In this document: one piece after another, positions 1-8,725 of the stretch | Layout: the number at the start of each line of letters is the position of its first letter | Position numbering within the stretch: position 1 is the first letter of the stretch | Assembly: GCF_001578805.1 (NCBI RefSeq) | Contig: NZ_KQ969157.1 | Span: 151,377-193,705, forward strand | Source of the DNA: Streptococcus sp. DD10 | GTDB lineage: Bacteria > Bacillota > Bacilli > Lactobacillales > Streptococcaceae | Length of the DNA stretch: 42,329 bases | Direction: 5' to 3' | Notes under the pieces: generated by a model | The model's database searches: none | What the model saw: only the letters and a program-made list of their open reading frames with translations | Told to the model about the DNA's origin: nothing | Program-made: the position numbers and the translations under genes

Positions 1-2
1 GA

Positions 3-236
3 TATTACCACTTGTCTAATGATGCAGCAGAAGATACAACTTGGTATGACTTTGCGGTTGAAATCCTAAAAGATACAGATGTTGAAGTCAAACCTGTTGA
101 TTCAAGTCAATTTCCAGCTAAAGCTAAACGTCCACTGAACTCAACAATGAGTTTGGCTAAAGCCAAAGCAACAGGGTTTGTCATCCCAACATGGCAAGAT
201 GCTTTGAAAGAGTTTTACAAACAAGAAGTGAAATAA
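3..236 (+). CDS. rfbD: dTDP-4-dehydrorhamnose reductase, C-terminal fragment (5' end outside window)
   Basis: The frame is already open at the window edge (codons for YYHLSNDAAED...), so this is the end of a gene that begins upstream. The fragment, with YHLSNDAAEDTTWYDFAVEI and a tail reading RPLNSTMSLAKAK...PTWQDALKEF, is the typical C-terminus of RmlD/RfbD. That cytoplasmic NAD(P)H-dependent enzyme makes the last step of dTDP-L-rhamnose synthesis. Its position directly before a rhamnan locus fits, since dTDP-rhamnose is the donor used by the RgpA/B/F transferases downstream. A strong terminator follows. The identification rests on the C-terminal third only. Confidence 0.9.
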   Translation, partial: YYHLSNDAAEDTTWYDFAVEILKDTDVEVKPVDSSQFPAKAKRPLNSTMSLAKAKATGFVIPTWQDALKEFYKQEVK

Positions 237-265
237 GAATACTTAATGACCTTTTTACGTTAAAA

Positions 266-303
266 GAGAGAACAGGTGTCATAATGCTGTTCTCTCGTTT
301 TTC
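266..303 (+). terminator. Rho-independent terminator after rfbD
   Basis: A perfect 10-bp stem, GAGAGAACAG (266-275) with CTGTTCTCTC (287-296), has an 11-nt loop and is followed by a T-rich tract (298-302). It separates the rhamnose-precursor operon from the polysaccharide locus. Confidence 0.9.
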
Positions 304-313
304 ATTTAGAATA

Positions 314-322
314 TGATATAAT
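314..322 (+). promoter_or_regulatory. Extended -10 promoter for flippase operon
   Basis: TGATATAAT is a consensus TATAAT (317-322) with an upstream TG. There is no convincing -35. The expected transcription start is about 329, which lies after the ATG at 325 and so argues against that ATG as the start of the next gene. Confidence 0.65.
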
Positions 323-357
323 TAATGCAATATAGTTATCGAAAGAGAGTGAAATAT

Positions 358-1611
358 TTGAAAAAAGTAACTGCCCAAAAGGTTTTTTTCTGGAATATTT
401 TAGGAAGTATGTCTTCAGCTGCAGTTTCAGTTATACTTCTTTTTATTGTTACACGTGCTTTAAATAGTACTTCAGCGGATATATATAGTTTTGCTTATGC
501 AATTGCGAATCTTTTTGTTATTGTAGCAAGTTTTCAAGTTAGAGATTTTCAAGCAACGGATATAAGAGAAAAGTATTCTTTTGACACCTATTTCGTCACG
601 AGAATTATTTCTAATGTTGCAATGGTTCTTCTTTTAGTGACGTATTTAATTTTTAATACTAATACTCACTCAAATCTAGGGATAATTTTTTGGGTATCTT
701 TTTTCCGAGTTAGTGAAGCCCTATCAGATGTTTTTCAAGGATTGTTTCAGCAGAAAGAACGTCTGGATATTGCAGGGAAGTCACTTTTCCTGAGAAATAC
801 CATTTCAACAATCGTATTTGCTTTAACTTTAGTCATCTCTAAAAATCTATTGTGGTCTGTTATCGCACAAACCATCAGTTCATTTGTTTTTATTGCTCTA
901 TTTGATTATCCTAATTCAAAAGTCTTTCATTGCTTAAATCTTAAGAGTGTTAGGTTGAGTAATATCATCAATATATTAAAAGATTGTTTACCTTTGTTTA
1001 TTAATGCTTTTTTGTTGGTCTCAATTTATAATCAGCCTAAATATGCTTTGAATGATATTTATAATCAAGGTTTGATTGGAAATGGTGTTCAGCGAGATTT
1101 TAGTATTTTGTTTACACCAATTTTTGCCATGAATCTTATGATTGTGTTTCTTAGACCAATGATTACACAACTTGCAGTCTTTCTAGAAGAAAAGAAGATT
1201 TCTCATTTTGTCACTTACAAGAATAATCTCTTCAAAATTTTATTTGGAACTTGCATATTAATATTTCTAATTGGTGCTTTTATAGCCATCCCAGCTTTGG
1301 ATATTGTATATGGGACTAACCTTAAACAGTATCAGACGAGTTTTGTCGTCTTGTTGCTTGGAGGAATTGCGAGTACATTTTCAACTGTATGTGATAATAT
1401 TTTGACAATATTTAGGAAGCAACATTTTTTGGTTATTTCCTTTATTGTGGGTTATATTGTGTCAATCTTAACTGCCAAGCCTCTTGTGTCAAAATTTGAA
1501 ATTTTTGGAGCCTCATTATCATTTCTTTGTGCAATGATAGCGTGGCTACTTGCTTCCCTAGTAATTTATTTTTTAACGAATCCATATACTTTTATTAGAA
1601 AGAATAAGTAA
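358..1611 (+). CDS. Wzx-like polysaccharide flippase (MATE/PST-type membrane protein)
   Basis: A 417-aa polytopic membrane protein with roughly a dozen hydrophobic segments, of the polysaccharide-transporter (Wzx/RfbX) type. The N-terminus (KKVFFWNILGSMSSA pattern) is typical of flippases that turn undecaprenol-linked sugars over the membrane. I chose the TTG at 358: it has a purine-rich GAAAGAGAG ribosome site at 341-349, while the in-frame ATG at 325 sits upstream of the predicted mRNA start. The next gene begins 1 nt after the stop. By analogy with GacK of the group A carbohydrate locus it may flip a side-chain sugar-lipid made by the GacI-like enzyme downstream (inference). The DNA is clearly more AT-rich than the rgp core. 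Confidence 0.8.
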   Translation: MKKVTAQKVFFWNILGSMSSAAVSVILLFIVTRALNSTSADIYSFAYAIANLFVIVASFQVRDFQATDIREKYSFDTYFVTRIISNVAMVLLLVTYLIFNTNTHSNLGIIFWVSFFRVSEALSDVFQGLFQQKERLDIAGKSLFLRNTISTIVFALTLVISKNLLWSVIAQTISSFVFIALFDYPNSKVFHCLNLKSVRLSNIINILKDCLPLFINAFLLVSIYNQPKYALNDIYNQGLIGNGVQRDFSILFTPIFAMNLMIVFLRPMITQLAVFLEEKKISHFVTYKNNLFKILFGTCILIFLIGAFIAIPALDIVYGTNLKQYQTSFVVLLLGGIASTFSTVCDNILTIFRKQHFLVISFIVGYIVSILTAKPLVSKFEIFGASLSFLCAMIAWLLASLVIYFLTNPYTFIRKNK

Positions 1612-1612
1612 A

Positions 1613-2599
1613 ATGAAATTTACAATTGTGGTAGCTGCCTATAATGTGGCAGAGTATTTAGAAGAATGTGTTGATAGTCTTGCAGATCAAAATTTCCCTA
1701 ATTCTGAATATGAAGTTGTTATTGTTGATGATGGTTCTACAGATGGACAAACGAGTGAACTTTGTGATGAATTATCATCTAAACATGAAGTTGTTAGAAC
1801 TATTCATCAAGAAAATGGTGGCTTATCCTCGGCAAGAAATGCTGGAATAAAAGAATCTAAGGGGAATTATTTATTATTTGTTGATGGGGATGATTTTTGG
1901 AGTAATAAGAACTTTCTTGAAAAATTGTCCTCAAATATTGAAAAATATTGTAGTGATGTGGTGATTTTTCCATATGAAAAATATTATTCGAAATCAGAAA
2001 CTATTGAAATAAAGTTTGATAAAGTTCAGGTTTATGGAAAAATAGATACAAATATTTCTAATATAGTCTCTACGGGACTTTTTACTGCACCTGCTTGGAA
2101 TAAATGTGTAAAGAAGTCTTTGTTTGAAAATGGGTTGGATTTTCCTGTAGGATTACTTTCTGAAGATTGTTTATATTGTGCAGATGTATTAAAGAATATA
2201 GAATCATATTCAGTCTTGAACGAAATGTGCTATATGTATAGACAAAATAGACTAGGGAGCATTACAAATATTGTGAAAGAAAAAAATGTTCATGATATTT
2301 TAAAAAGTATCCACCTCGGCCTTATAGATTACGAAAAGTATAATAAAGATATTCAGATAGGATTGGAAGTTTATTTCTCAATTTCATATATTTCAATATT
2401 GCCATATGTGAATCAATACCTTTCAAATCCAGAAATCAAACGATTATTATTTAAGTATCGTTACTTGTTAAAATATTCTAGAATGTTAACTAACAAAGAA
2501 TTTAAATTAACAGGTTTGATTAGTCAAATGTTGGGTCTGAAAGTTTCAACTAAATTATTTGCCTATTTATTAAAATTCTATAAGAAGTATCGAGGATAA
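1613..2599 (+). CDS. Family 2 glycosyltransferase
   Basis: A 328-aa GT-A enzyme of the GT2 family. The N-terminal domain shows the opening strand TIVVAAYN, the nucleotide-binding VDDGSTD (38-44), the NGGLSSARNAGI segment (68-79) and the metal-binding DGDD (91-94). The C-terminal ~120 residues are variable and lack a clear membrane anchor but are basic and aromatic. It probably transfers a sugar to a lipid-linked intermediate at the cytoplasmic face; donor and acceptor cannot be read from sequence. It follows the flippase with a 1-nt gap, so it is almost certainly co-transcribed. It belongs to the AT-rich block, which suggests acquisition or exchange together with the flippase. Confidence 0.85.
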   Translation: MKFTIVVAAYNVAEYLEECVDSLADQNFPNSEYEVVIVDDGSTDGQTSELCDELSSKHEVVRTIHQENGGLSSARNAGIKESKGNYLLFVDGDDFWSNKNFLEKLSSNIEKYCSDVVIFPYEKYYSKSETIEIKFDKVQVYGKIDTNISNIVSTGLFTAPAWNKCVKKSLFENGLDFPVGLLSEDCLYCADVLKNIESYSVLNEMCYMYRQNRLGSITNIVKEKNVHDILKSIHLGLIDYEKYNKDIQIGLEVYFSISYISILPYVNQYLSNPEIKRLLFKYRYLLKYSRMLTNKEFKLTGLISQMLGLKVSTKLFAYLLKFYKKYRG

Positions 2600-2664
2600 A
2601 TTGTATTTTATAACTTTATTAAGAGATTGAATATTTTAAAAAGATATGTGAAAGGAAAAAATAG

Positions 2665-3381
2665 TTGAGAGTTTTAATGATAATTCCTGCCTACAATGAG
2701 GAGGAAAGTATTTTCGACACGGTATCAAGTATCTTGAATTACCGCAAGAAAGTTGATTTTGATTTGGATTATGTTGTTATCAATGATGGATCAACAGATA
2801 AGACAAAACAAATTCTGGAAGAGAACCATTTTAATGCTGTTAATCTCGTGATGAATCTTGGGATTGGTGGTGCGGTTCAAACAGGCTACAAATATGCACT
2901 AGAGCATGACTATGATGTAGCAGTTCAATTTGATGGCGATGGTCAACATGATATTGAATCCTTGTCAGATTTGCTAGAACCAATTCGAAAAAATGAAGCA
3001 GACCTAGTTATTGGTTCTCGCTTTGTTGGTGAGGTTAAGTCTGAATTTCAAACAACTTTTATGAGACGCTTCGGAATTAGTGTTATTTCCAATCTTATCA
3101 AATGGACAACTGGACAAAGAGTTTTAGATACAACTTCGGGTTACCGTTTGGTTGATAAATCTGTTATCAAACAATTCGCTAAACGTTATCCAATCAAGTA
3201 TCCAGAACCAGAGACTATTGTTCATATTTTGAAACGCAAATATCGAGTTGTTGAACAACCAGCAAATATGTTTGAACGTACTGGAGGTGCCTCTTCTATT
3301 ACGCCAATTAAATCTATTCGATATATGCTTGAAGTGTGTTCATCGATTGTTATTGCAGCATTTATGAAGGAGAGTGAATAA
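2665..3381 (+). CDS. DPM1-like GT2, probable sugar-phospho-undecaprenol synthase (GacI-like)
   Basis: A 238-aa GT2 protein of the dolichyl-phosphate-mannose-synthase group. It shows IIPAYNEE (6-13), NDGSTD (40-45), the LGIGGAVQTGYKYA segment (65-78) and DGDGQH (90-95). It starts at TTG 2665, with AAAGGA 8 nt upstream. The next gene, overlapping by 1 nt, encodes a DUF2304 protein; the same pair (GacI with GacJ) makes GlcNAc-phosphoryl-undecaprenol for the side chain of the group A Streptococcus carbohydrate. The probable role here is synthesis of a polyprenyl-phosphate sugar donor used outside the membrane. The sugar (Glc, GlcNAc or other) is not predictable. Composition is nearer to the core than the two upstream genes. 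Confidence 0.82.
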   Translation: MRVLMIIPAYNEEESIFDTVSSILNYRKKVDFDLDYVVINDGSTDKTKQILEENHFNAVNLVMNLGIGGAVQTGYKYALEHDYDVAVQFDGDGQHDIESLSDLLEPIRKNEADLVIGSRFVGEVKSEFQTTFMRRFGISVISNLIKWTTGQRVLDTTSGYRLVDKSVIKQFAKRYPIKYPEPETIVHILKRKYRVVEQPANMFERTGGASSITPIKSIRYMLEVCSSIVIAAFMKESE

Positions 3382-3737
3382 TGTCAGTTTTATCTATGGT
3401 GATGTTGATAGCTTCTATCTTTTTCCTTTATTTAGTCATTAGAAATATCAATAAGAATAATATTTTATTTGAACAGGCTTTCATGTGGATTGTCATCAGT
3501 CTGGTAATGATTATTATTTCCATTTTTGATGTTATTCCGGTTTATTTTGCAGGATTACTTGGATTTGAACTGACTTCGAATTTTTTGCTATCGCTTGCTA
3601 TTTTTTTCTTGTTGGTCATCGCTTTCCTACAAACCATGACTTTATCGAAACAAAAAGAGCAGATTAAGCATCTAGTTCAGGAATTATCTATTCTAAAAAG
3701 TCATGTAGAAGAGAAAGAGGAAAAGAATGAAGGATAA
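3381..3737 (+). CDS. DUF2304 small membrane protein (GacJ-like partner)
   Basis: A 118-aa protein with three hydrophobic segments (about residues 3-20, 31-50 and 62-83) and a charged C-terminal helix rich in K, E and Q with heptad-like spacing (about 88-118). This matches DUF2304 proteins. The start ATG overlaps the upstream stop by one base (TAATG) and is preceded by AAGGAG. In group A Streptococcus the homologous GacJ binds and stimulates GacI; strict coupling here suggests the same membrane-anchoring or activator role. It overlaps the next gene by 11 nt. Confidence 0.8.
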   Translation: MSVLSMVMLIASIFFLYLVIRNINKNNILFEQAFMWIVISLVMIIISIFDVIPVYFAGLLGFELTSNFLLSLAIFFLLVIAFLQTMTLSKQKEQIKHLVQELSILKSHVEEKEEKNEG

Positions 3738-4503
3738 TCATACTTGGGTAATTTGCGCTTATGGAGAAAGTGATTATCTTGAAACTTGTATTCAATCTTT
3801 GAAAAATCAAACTCTTCAATCTCAAATTATCTGTTATAGTTCAACGCCACTGGATTCGATTAAGGAACTTTGTCAGCGTTATGCTATCCCATTTTATACG
3901 AAACAAGGTGGGGGGATTGGCAAGGATTGGAATAATGCTATCTCTTTTGTAGAAACAAAATATGCTACGATCGCCCATCAGGATGACTATTATGAGCCAA
4001 GGTATGTAGAAAAAATATTGGCCAAGATGGAAAAAACTAGTGATGTTCTAATCGGATATTCTGATTATTTTGAAGAAAAAAATGGTCTTAAGATTCCTGC
4101 AAATACAAACCTCAAGATTAAAACTTTGATGCTAAAAACAATGAATCTTTTTCCTGGTAGTCATTTTTGGCGCAACCGCGTAATGGCTTTTGGTAATCCA
4201 ATTTGTTGCCCAGCTGTCACCTATAATCTTGAAAAATTGAAGAATTTCTATTTTGATGAGGGAATGAAGGTTAGCCTTGATTGGTATGCTTGGTATAAGA
4301 TTAGTGAATACAAGGGACGTTTTGTCTATGTGTCAGATAAGCTAATGTGTCACCGAATTCATGAGGAATCTGAGACATCTAAGACTATAGCGGATAATAC
4401 TCGTAGTAAAGAAGATTTGTATATGTACCAACTCTTTTGGCCAAAATGGATAGCAAATATCCTTATGAAACAATATGTAAAGAGTCAGAAGACAAATAAT
4501 TAA
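3727..4503 (+). CDS. GT2-like glycosyltransferase
   Basis: A 258-aa GT-A protein. The N-terminus (WVICAYGESDYLETCIQSLKNQ) is a divergent GT2 opening, and HQDDYYEPRY (about residues 85-94) carries the DXD-type metal motif. The usual DDGS loop is replaced by a divergent CYSSTPLDS. The family is typical of streptococcal wall-polysaccharide loci; donor and linkage are unknown. Its start lies inside the end of the DUF2304 gene, with GAGGAAAAG as ribosome site. A strong terminator follows, so it is the last gene of the first transcription unit. A side-chain or branch-decorating role alongside the GacI/GacJ-like pair is an inference from context. Confidence 0.75.
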   Translation: MKDNHTWVICAYGESDYLETCIQSLKNQTLQSQIICYSSTPLDSIKELCQRYAIPFYTKQGGGIGKDWNNAISFVETKYATIAHQDDYYEPRYVEKILAKMEKTSDVLIGYSDYFEEKNGLKIPANTNLKIKTLMLKTMNLFPGSHFWRNRVMAFGNPICCPAVTYNLEKLKNFYFDEGMKVSLDWYAWYKISEYKGRFVYVSDKLMCHRIHEESETSKTIADNTRSKEDLYMYQLFWPKWIANILMKQYVKSQKTNN

Positions 4504-4518
4504 TAGCTTTTATAATAG

Positions 4519-4547
4519 GCGGCCCTTGAGGGTCGCTTTTCTGTTTG
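4519..4547 (+). terminator. Rho-independent terminator ending the first unit
   Basis: GCGGCCC (4519-4525), loop TTGA and GGGTCGC (4530-4536) form a 7-bp GC-rich stem with one G-T pair, followed by TTTTCTGTTT. Confidence 0.88.
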
Positions 4548-4550
4548 TAT

Positions 4551-4579
4551 TAGGCAAAAAGCCTAGAAAATGGTATAAT
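4551..4579 (+). promoter_or_regulatory. Promoter of rgpA operon
   Basis: TAGGCA (4551-4556, 4/6 to consensus), a 17-bp spacer and an extended -10 TGGTATAAT (-10 hexamer 4574-4579). It lies just after a terminator and gives a leader of about 30 nt before rgpA. Confidence 0.75.
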
Positions 4580-4613
4580 TGGATAGACTGTGAATGATTT
4601 GAAAGGGAACTCT

Positions 4614-5762
4614 ATGCAAGATGTTTTTATTATCGGAAGTCGTGGACTTCCGGCTCAATATGGCGGTTTTGAGACTTTTGTGGACCAATTGGTCTCGCAT
4701 CAAGTTTCTCCAGATATCCAATACCATGTTGCCTGCCTTTCTAATGATCAAGCCTATTATCATTTTGACTACAAGGGTGTCGCTTGTTATACGATTAAAG
4801 CCCCTAAGCTTGGGCCTGCACGTGTCATCGCCTATGATATGATGGCTATCAACTATGCCTTGAAGTTCATTAAGAAACAAGGAATTGAACAGCCAATTTT
4901 TTATGTACTAGGAAATACAATCGGAGCCTTTGTGGCGCCTTTTGCGCGTAAAATCCATAAATTGGGCGGGCAGTTCTATATCAATCCAGATGGACTGGAG
5001 TGGAAGAGGGCCAAGTGGGCTAAGCCGATCCAAGCCTATCTCAAGTATTCTGAAAAGATCATGACGCGCCATGCTGATCTGGTAATTTCAGACAACCCTG
5101 GTATTGAGTCCTATATCAAGGAAGCCTACCCTTGGTCTAATACGACCTATATTGCCTATGGGACGGACTTGTCTCCGACCAGCTTAAATAGTCAGGATAA
5201 TAAGGTCCGAGAATTCTATCAGAAGTGGCAGACTCAAGAGAAAAACTATTACCTAATTTTGGGCCGCTTTGTCCCAGAAAATAATTATGAGACCGCCGTT
5301 CGTGAATTTATGGCCTCTTCTACCAAGAGGGATTTGGTGATCATTTGTAACCATGAAGGCAATCCTTATTTTGAAGAATTTCGAACTCGAACTGGATTTG
5401 ATCAGGATTCTCGTGTTAAGTTTGTAGGAACGGTCTATGATCAAGACCTCTTGAAGTATATCCGTAAAGAAGCCTTTGCCTATATCCATGGTCATGAAGT
5501 GGGCGGAACCAATCCTGGTCTCCTAGAGGCTCTCGCGCAGACGGATCTGAATTTAGTTTTAGGGGTCTCCTTTAACCAAACGGTCGCTAAGGACACGGCT
5601 CAATATTGGACTAAAGAAACTGGAAATTTGGCGCATTTGATTGACCAGGTCGATCCTTTAGAAGATGTATCTGAATGGGGTCAACGTGCCAAGGCCAATA
5701 TGAAGCAAAACTTTACATGGGAAAAAATTGTAGGTGAGTACGAGGAATTATTCTTATCATGA
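4614..5762 (+). CDS. rgpA: Rhamnosyltransferase RgpA (DUF1972 + GT4)
   Basis: A 382-aa GT-B enzyme. The N-terminal DUF1972 signature IGSRGLPAQYGGFET (about 7-21) is diagnostic of the RgpA/GacB/Cps2T rhamnosyltransferases, and a GT4 domain follows with HGHEVGGTNPGLLEALA near residues 292-308. By family it adds the first rhamnose to the GlcNAc-lipid primer at the cytoplasmic face, using dTDP-rhamnose. The start is ATG 4614 with AAAGGGA 5 nt upstream; the earlier in-frame GTG at 4590 has no ribosome site. Length matches RgpA of other streptococci. The stop overlaps the rgpB start (ATGA). This gene begins the core operon and has clearly higher GC than the genes before 2.6 kb. Confidence 0.92.
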   Translation: MQDVFIIGSRGLPAQYGGFETFVDQLVSHQVSPDIQYHVACLSNDQAYYHFDYKGVACYTIKAPKLGPARVIAYDMMAINYALKFIKKQGIEQPIFYVLGNTIGAFVAPFARKIHKLGGQFYINPDGLEWKRAKWAKPIQAYLKYSEKIMTRHADLVISDNPGIESYIKEAYPWSNTTYIAYGTDLSPTSLNSQDNKVREFYQKWQTQEKNYYLILGRFVPENNYETAVREFMASSTKRDLVIICNHEGNPYFEEFRTRTGFDQDSRVKFVGTVYDQDLLKYIRKEAFAYIHGHEVGGTNPGLLEALAQTDLNLVLGVSFNQTVAKDTAQYWTKETGNLAHLIDQVDPLEDVSEWGQRAKANMKQNFTWEKIVGEYEELFLS

Positions 5763-6700
5763 AAGTAAATATCTTGTTGTCCACCTATAATGGTGAACAG
5801 TATCTAAAAGAGCAGGTCAAAAGTATCCAAGACCAGACTTATCAAGACTGGCAACTCCTGATCCGAGATGATGGATCAAGAGATGGTACGGTGGAGATCA
5901 TTCAAGAGTTGGTTGCCCAAGATGAGCGCATTCGCTTTATCAACCAGGGAGCTATCGAAAATCTCGGTGTCATCAAGAGCTTCCATGCCCTCTTGAAATA
6001 TGAAGAAGCAGATTTTTATTGTTTTAGTGACCAAGATGATGTCTGGTTACCAGATAAGATTGCTCTTCAGGTAGCAGAAGCAGAGAAGCATCCTCAAGAA
6101 GAGCCTTTGCTGGTCTACACAGATTTAAAAGTGGTTGATGAAAACTTGAATGTGCAGCATGAAAGTATGATTCGCACCCAGTCTGATCATGCCAATACAG
6201 AACTGATTCAAGAACTGACGGAAAATACAGTAACTGGTGGGGTAGCCATGATTAACCACGCCCTGGCTGACTTATGGACGGGTCAAGAAAATCATGCACT
6301 CCTTATGCATGATTGGTATTTGGCCTTGTTGGCAACTGCCTTTGGGAGGCTCATCTATATCGAACAGCCAACAGAATTGTACCGTCAGCACAGTAGCAAT
6401 GTTCTGGGGGCTCGTACCCTTAGAAAACGGATCAAAAACTGGGTTCGCCCTCATGTTCTTTTTGCTAAATATTGGAATCTCATTGAGTCTAGTCAAGAAC
6501 AAGCAAAAAATCTATTGGATCTTCCGAACAGTCCCCAAACTAAAGAAATTATTGAAAACTTTGTCACCATTATGGATGTTCCACTAAAAGAACGTCTGAG
6601 ACGTCTTCGTCAGTATGGTTATCGGAAGAACCGTGCTTTTCACACTTTTGTGTTTATCAGCTTGATTCTGACAAAGTTTGCATATCGAGGTAAAAAATAA
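5759..6700 (+). CDS. rgpB: Rhamnosyltransferase RgpB (GT2)
   Basis: A 313-aa GT2 enzyme with NILLSTYNGEQYL (4-16), RDDGSRDGT (36-44) and SDQDDVWLPDK (90-100, DXD). This matches RgpB/GacC, which adds a rhamnose after RgpA. ATGA overlap with rgpA indicates translational coupling. The C-terminal basic segment (KKNRAFHTFVFISLILTKFAYRGKK, about 289-313) includes a hydrophobic stretch that may contact the membrane. The next gene starts on the last base of the stop codon. Confidence 0.9.
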   Translation: MKVNILLSTYNGEQYLKEQVKSIQDQTYQDWQLLIRDDGSRDGTVEIIQELVAQDERIRFINQGAIENLGVIKSFHALLKYEEADFYCFSDQDDVWLPDKIALQVAEAEKHPQEEPLLVYTDLKVVDENLNVQHESMIRTQSDHANTELIQELTENTVTGGVAMINHALADLWTGQENHALLMHDWYLALLATAFGRLIYIEQPTELYRQHSSNVLGARTLRKRIKNWVRPHVLFAKYWNLIESSQEQAKNLLDLPNSPQTKEIIENFVTIMDVPLKERLRRLRQYGYRKNRAFHTFVFISLILTKFAYRGKK

Positions 6701-7506
6701 TGTTTGACGTTTTTAGTCAGAAAAATCTAATTTTATTACGAGAATTAATTAAAACAGACTTTAAATTACGATACCAAGGATCAGCGATTGGTTATCTTTG
6801 GTCGATTTTAAAGCCCTTGATGACCTTTACGATCATGTATATTGTCTTCATCCGATTTTTACGTTTGGGTGGTGATGTGCCCCATTTCCCAGTTGCCCTC
6901 TTGTTGGCCAATGTAATCTGGGGATTCTTTTCAGAAGCCACATCTATGGGGATGGTGTCGATCGTTAGTCGAGGCGACCTATTGCGGAAGTTGAACTTCT
7001 CCAAATATATCATTGTCTTGTCTGCGATTTCAGGAGCAGCCATCAACTTTGTCATTAACCTTGTAGTGGTTTTGATTTTTTCATTCTTTAATGGGGTGAC
7101 ATTCTCTTGGACAGCTTTGATGGTGATTCCGTTGTTCTTTGAGTTATTCTTGATGGCGACAGGATGCGCTTTAATCTTAGCGACATTTTTTGTTCGTTTT
7201 CGCGATCTTGGACAAGTCTGGGAAGTACTCTTGCAAGCAGGCTTGTATGCGACGCCAATTATCTACCCGATTACCTTTATTGCAGACCGCAATCCATGGG
7301 CTGCTAAATTGGTCATGATGAATCCGTTGGCTCAAATTATTCAAGACATGCGTTATTTCTTGATTGATAAGGCCAACACTCCTGTCTGGCTTTTGGTGGA
7401 AAACAAGTTCTTGGTTTTGATTCCTTATGTTTTACCAGTTCTTATTTTTGTCGCTGGCTTTACTTACTTTAATAAGAATGCTAAGAAATTTGCGGAGATT
7501 CTCTAA
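6700..7506 (+). CDS. rgpC: Rhamnan ABC exporter, permease RgpC
   Basis: A 268-aa ABC-2 permease with six predicted membrane segments. The N-terminal amphipathic stretch (LILLRELIKTDFKLRYQGSAIGYLWSILKPL) is the standard signature of Wzm/TagG/RgpC polysaccharide exporters. It pairs with RgpD to move the lipid-linked rhamnan across the membrane. The start shares a base with the rgpB stop (TAATG) and has CGAGGT upstream. It overlaps rgpD by one base, as expected for a permease-ATPase pair. It belongs to the conserved higher-GC core. Confidence 0.93.
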   Translation: MFDVFSQKNLILLRELIKTDFKLRYQGSAIGYLWSILKPLMTFTIMYIVFIRFLRLGGDVPHFPVALLLANVIWGFFSEATSMGMVSIVSRGDLLRKLNFSKYIIVLSAISGAAINFVINLVVVLIFSFFNGVTFSWTALMVIPLFFELFLMATGCALILATFFVRFRDLGQVWEVLLQAGLYATPIIYPITFIADRNPWAAKLVMMNPLAQIIQDMRYFLIDKANTPVWLLVENKFLVLIPYVLPVLIFVAGFTYFNKNAKKFAEIL

Positions 7507-8708
7507 TGACAGATAAACAAATTGCAGTAAAAGTAGACCATGTCAGCAAGTACTTTAAGTTGCCAACAGAAGCAACCAATAGTCTTCGAACTGCCCTGGT
7601 CAATCGCTTCAAAGGCATTAAAGGATACAAAGAACAACATGTTCTTAAGGATATTTCTTTTGAAGTAGAAAAAGGAGACTTTTTCGGGATCCTCGGTCGA
7701 AATGGTTCTGGAAAATCGACTCTCTTGAAAATTATTTCTGAAATCTATGTTCCAGAAAAAGGTACTGTCACTATTGATGGGAAACTGGTGTCCTTTATCG
7801 AGCTTGGAGTAGGCTTTAACCCAGAACTGACAGGCCGAGAAAATGTCTATATGAACGGCGCCATGCTTGGCTTTTCAACAGCTGAAATTGATGCCATGTA
7901 CGATGATATCGTAGACTTTGCCGAGTTACATGAATTTATGAACCAGAAGCTTAAGAATTACTCATCAGGCATGCAGGTTCGTCTAGCCTTTTCGGTTGCG
8001 ATTAAGGCCCAAGGCGATATCTTGATTTTGGATGAGGTCCTTGCAGTAGGAGATGAAGCCTTCCAGCGCAAGTGTAACGATTATTTCCAAGAACGGAAAA
8101 AATCAGGGAAAACTACTATCCTGGTTACCCATGATATGGGAGCTGTCAAGAAATATTGTAACAAGGCCGTTTTGATTGAAAATGGTTTGGTGAAAGCAAT
8201 TGGTGATCCTTTTGACGTTTCTGACCAATATAGTTTTGACAATTTGGAATCGAGTTCCCATCATCATGGAAATGAAGACGAGGGTTTGGTCACAACGGAA
8301 GTTAAAGATTTTACAGCTAGATTGCTTTCTCCTAAGAAAGTAACTCCTGATGATGAGGTGGTGATTGAGTTTTCATTTGATCTATTAGATGATTCTGTGA
8401 ATCCACATATAGCCTTTTCATTTGTTGATATTTCTACTGGGAATGGGCTTTATAATGATAATTCCATGGATATTCCATTATCTGGTGTCGGACCTAAAAA
8501 AATCACCTATAAATGTAAACTACCGTACTTTAATCATGTGAAGTTAAGATTAGTAGCATTTTTAAGAGACGAAAATCAAGAAAACTTAGCAATATTGTCG
8601 ACAACGAACCCTCCAGTCTTTTCAATTGTTCGGGTAGTCGATCGAACAAATCGTTCAGAATTGGATTCTTCGACTGGTTTGTTGATCCGTCAAGGTAAGT
8701 GGGAATAA
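7506..8708 (+). CDS. rgpD: Rhamnan ABC exporter, ATPase RgpD with Wzt-like C-terminal domain
   Basis: A 400-aa Wzt/TagH-type ATPase. Walker A GRNGSGKST (64-72), signature YSSGM (152-156), Walker B DILILDE (171-177) and H-loop His209 are all intact. Residues about 255-400 form an additional beta-rich domain in the position of the Wzt carbohydrate-binding domain, which in known exporters reads the non-reducing end of the glycan. The ATPase part is core-like in composition (27-29 G/C per 60 bases around 8.0 kb). From about 8290 the DNA drops to 18-19 per 60, coincident with the start of the C-terminal domain. This suggests the recognition domain has been exchanged with the downstream GT4 gene (inference). 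Confidence 0.92.
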   Translation: MTDKQIAVKVDHVSKYFKLPTEATNSLRTALVNRFKGIKGYKEQHVLKDISFEVEKGDFFGILGRNGSGKSTLLKIISEIYVPEKGTVTIDGKLVSFIELGVGFNPELTGRENVYMNGAMLGFSTAEIDAMYDDIVDFAELHEFMNQKLKNYSSGMQVRLAFSVAIKAQGDILILDEVLAVGDEAFQRKCNDYFQERKKSGKTTILVTHDMGAVKKYCNKAVLIENGLVKAIGDPFDVSDQYSFDNLESSSHHHGNEDEGLVTTEVKDFTARLLSPKKVTPDDEVVIEFSFDLLDDSVNPHIAFSFVDISTGNGLYNDNSMDIPLSGVGPKKITYKCKLPYFNHVKLRLVAFLRDENQENLAILSTTNPPVFSIVRVVDRTNRSELDSSTGLLIRQGKWE

Positions 8709-8725
8709 TTTCTTTGGTGTAGGCT

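Noticed and set aside
325-357. ATG at 325 as the start of the flippase gene
   Set aside because: It lies 3 nt after the -10 box and has no ribosome site. TTG 358 has a purine-rich site and gives a typical flippase N-terminus.
4563-4880. Minus-strand 105-codon frame opposite rgpA
   Set aside because: It is an antisense shadow of rgpA, with no ribosome site or recognisable protein.
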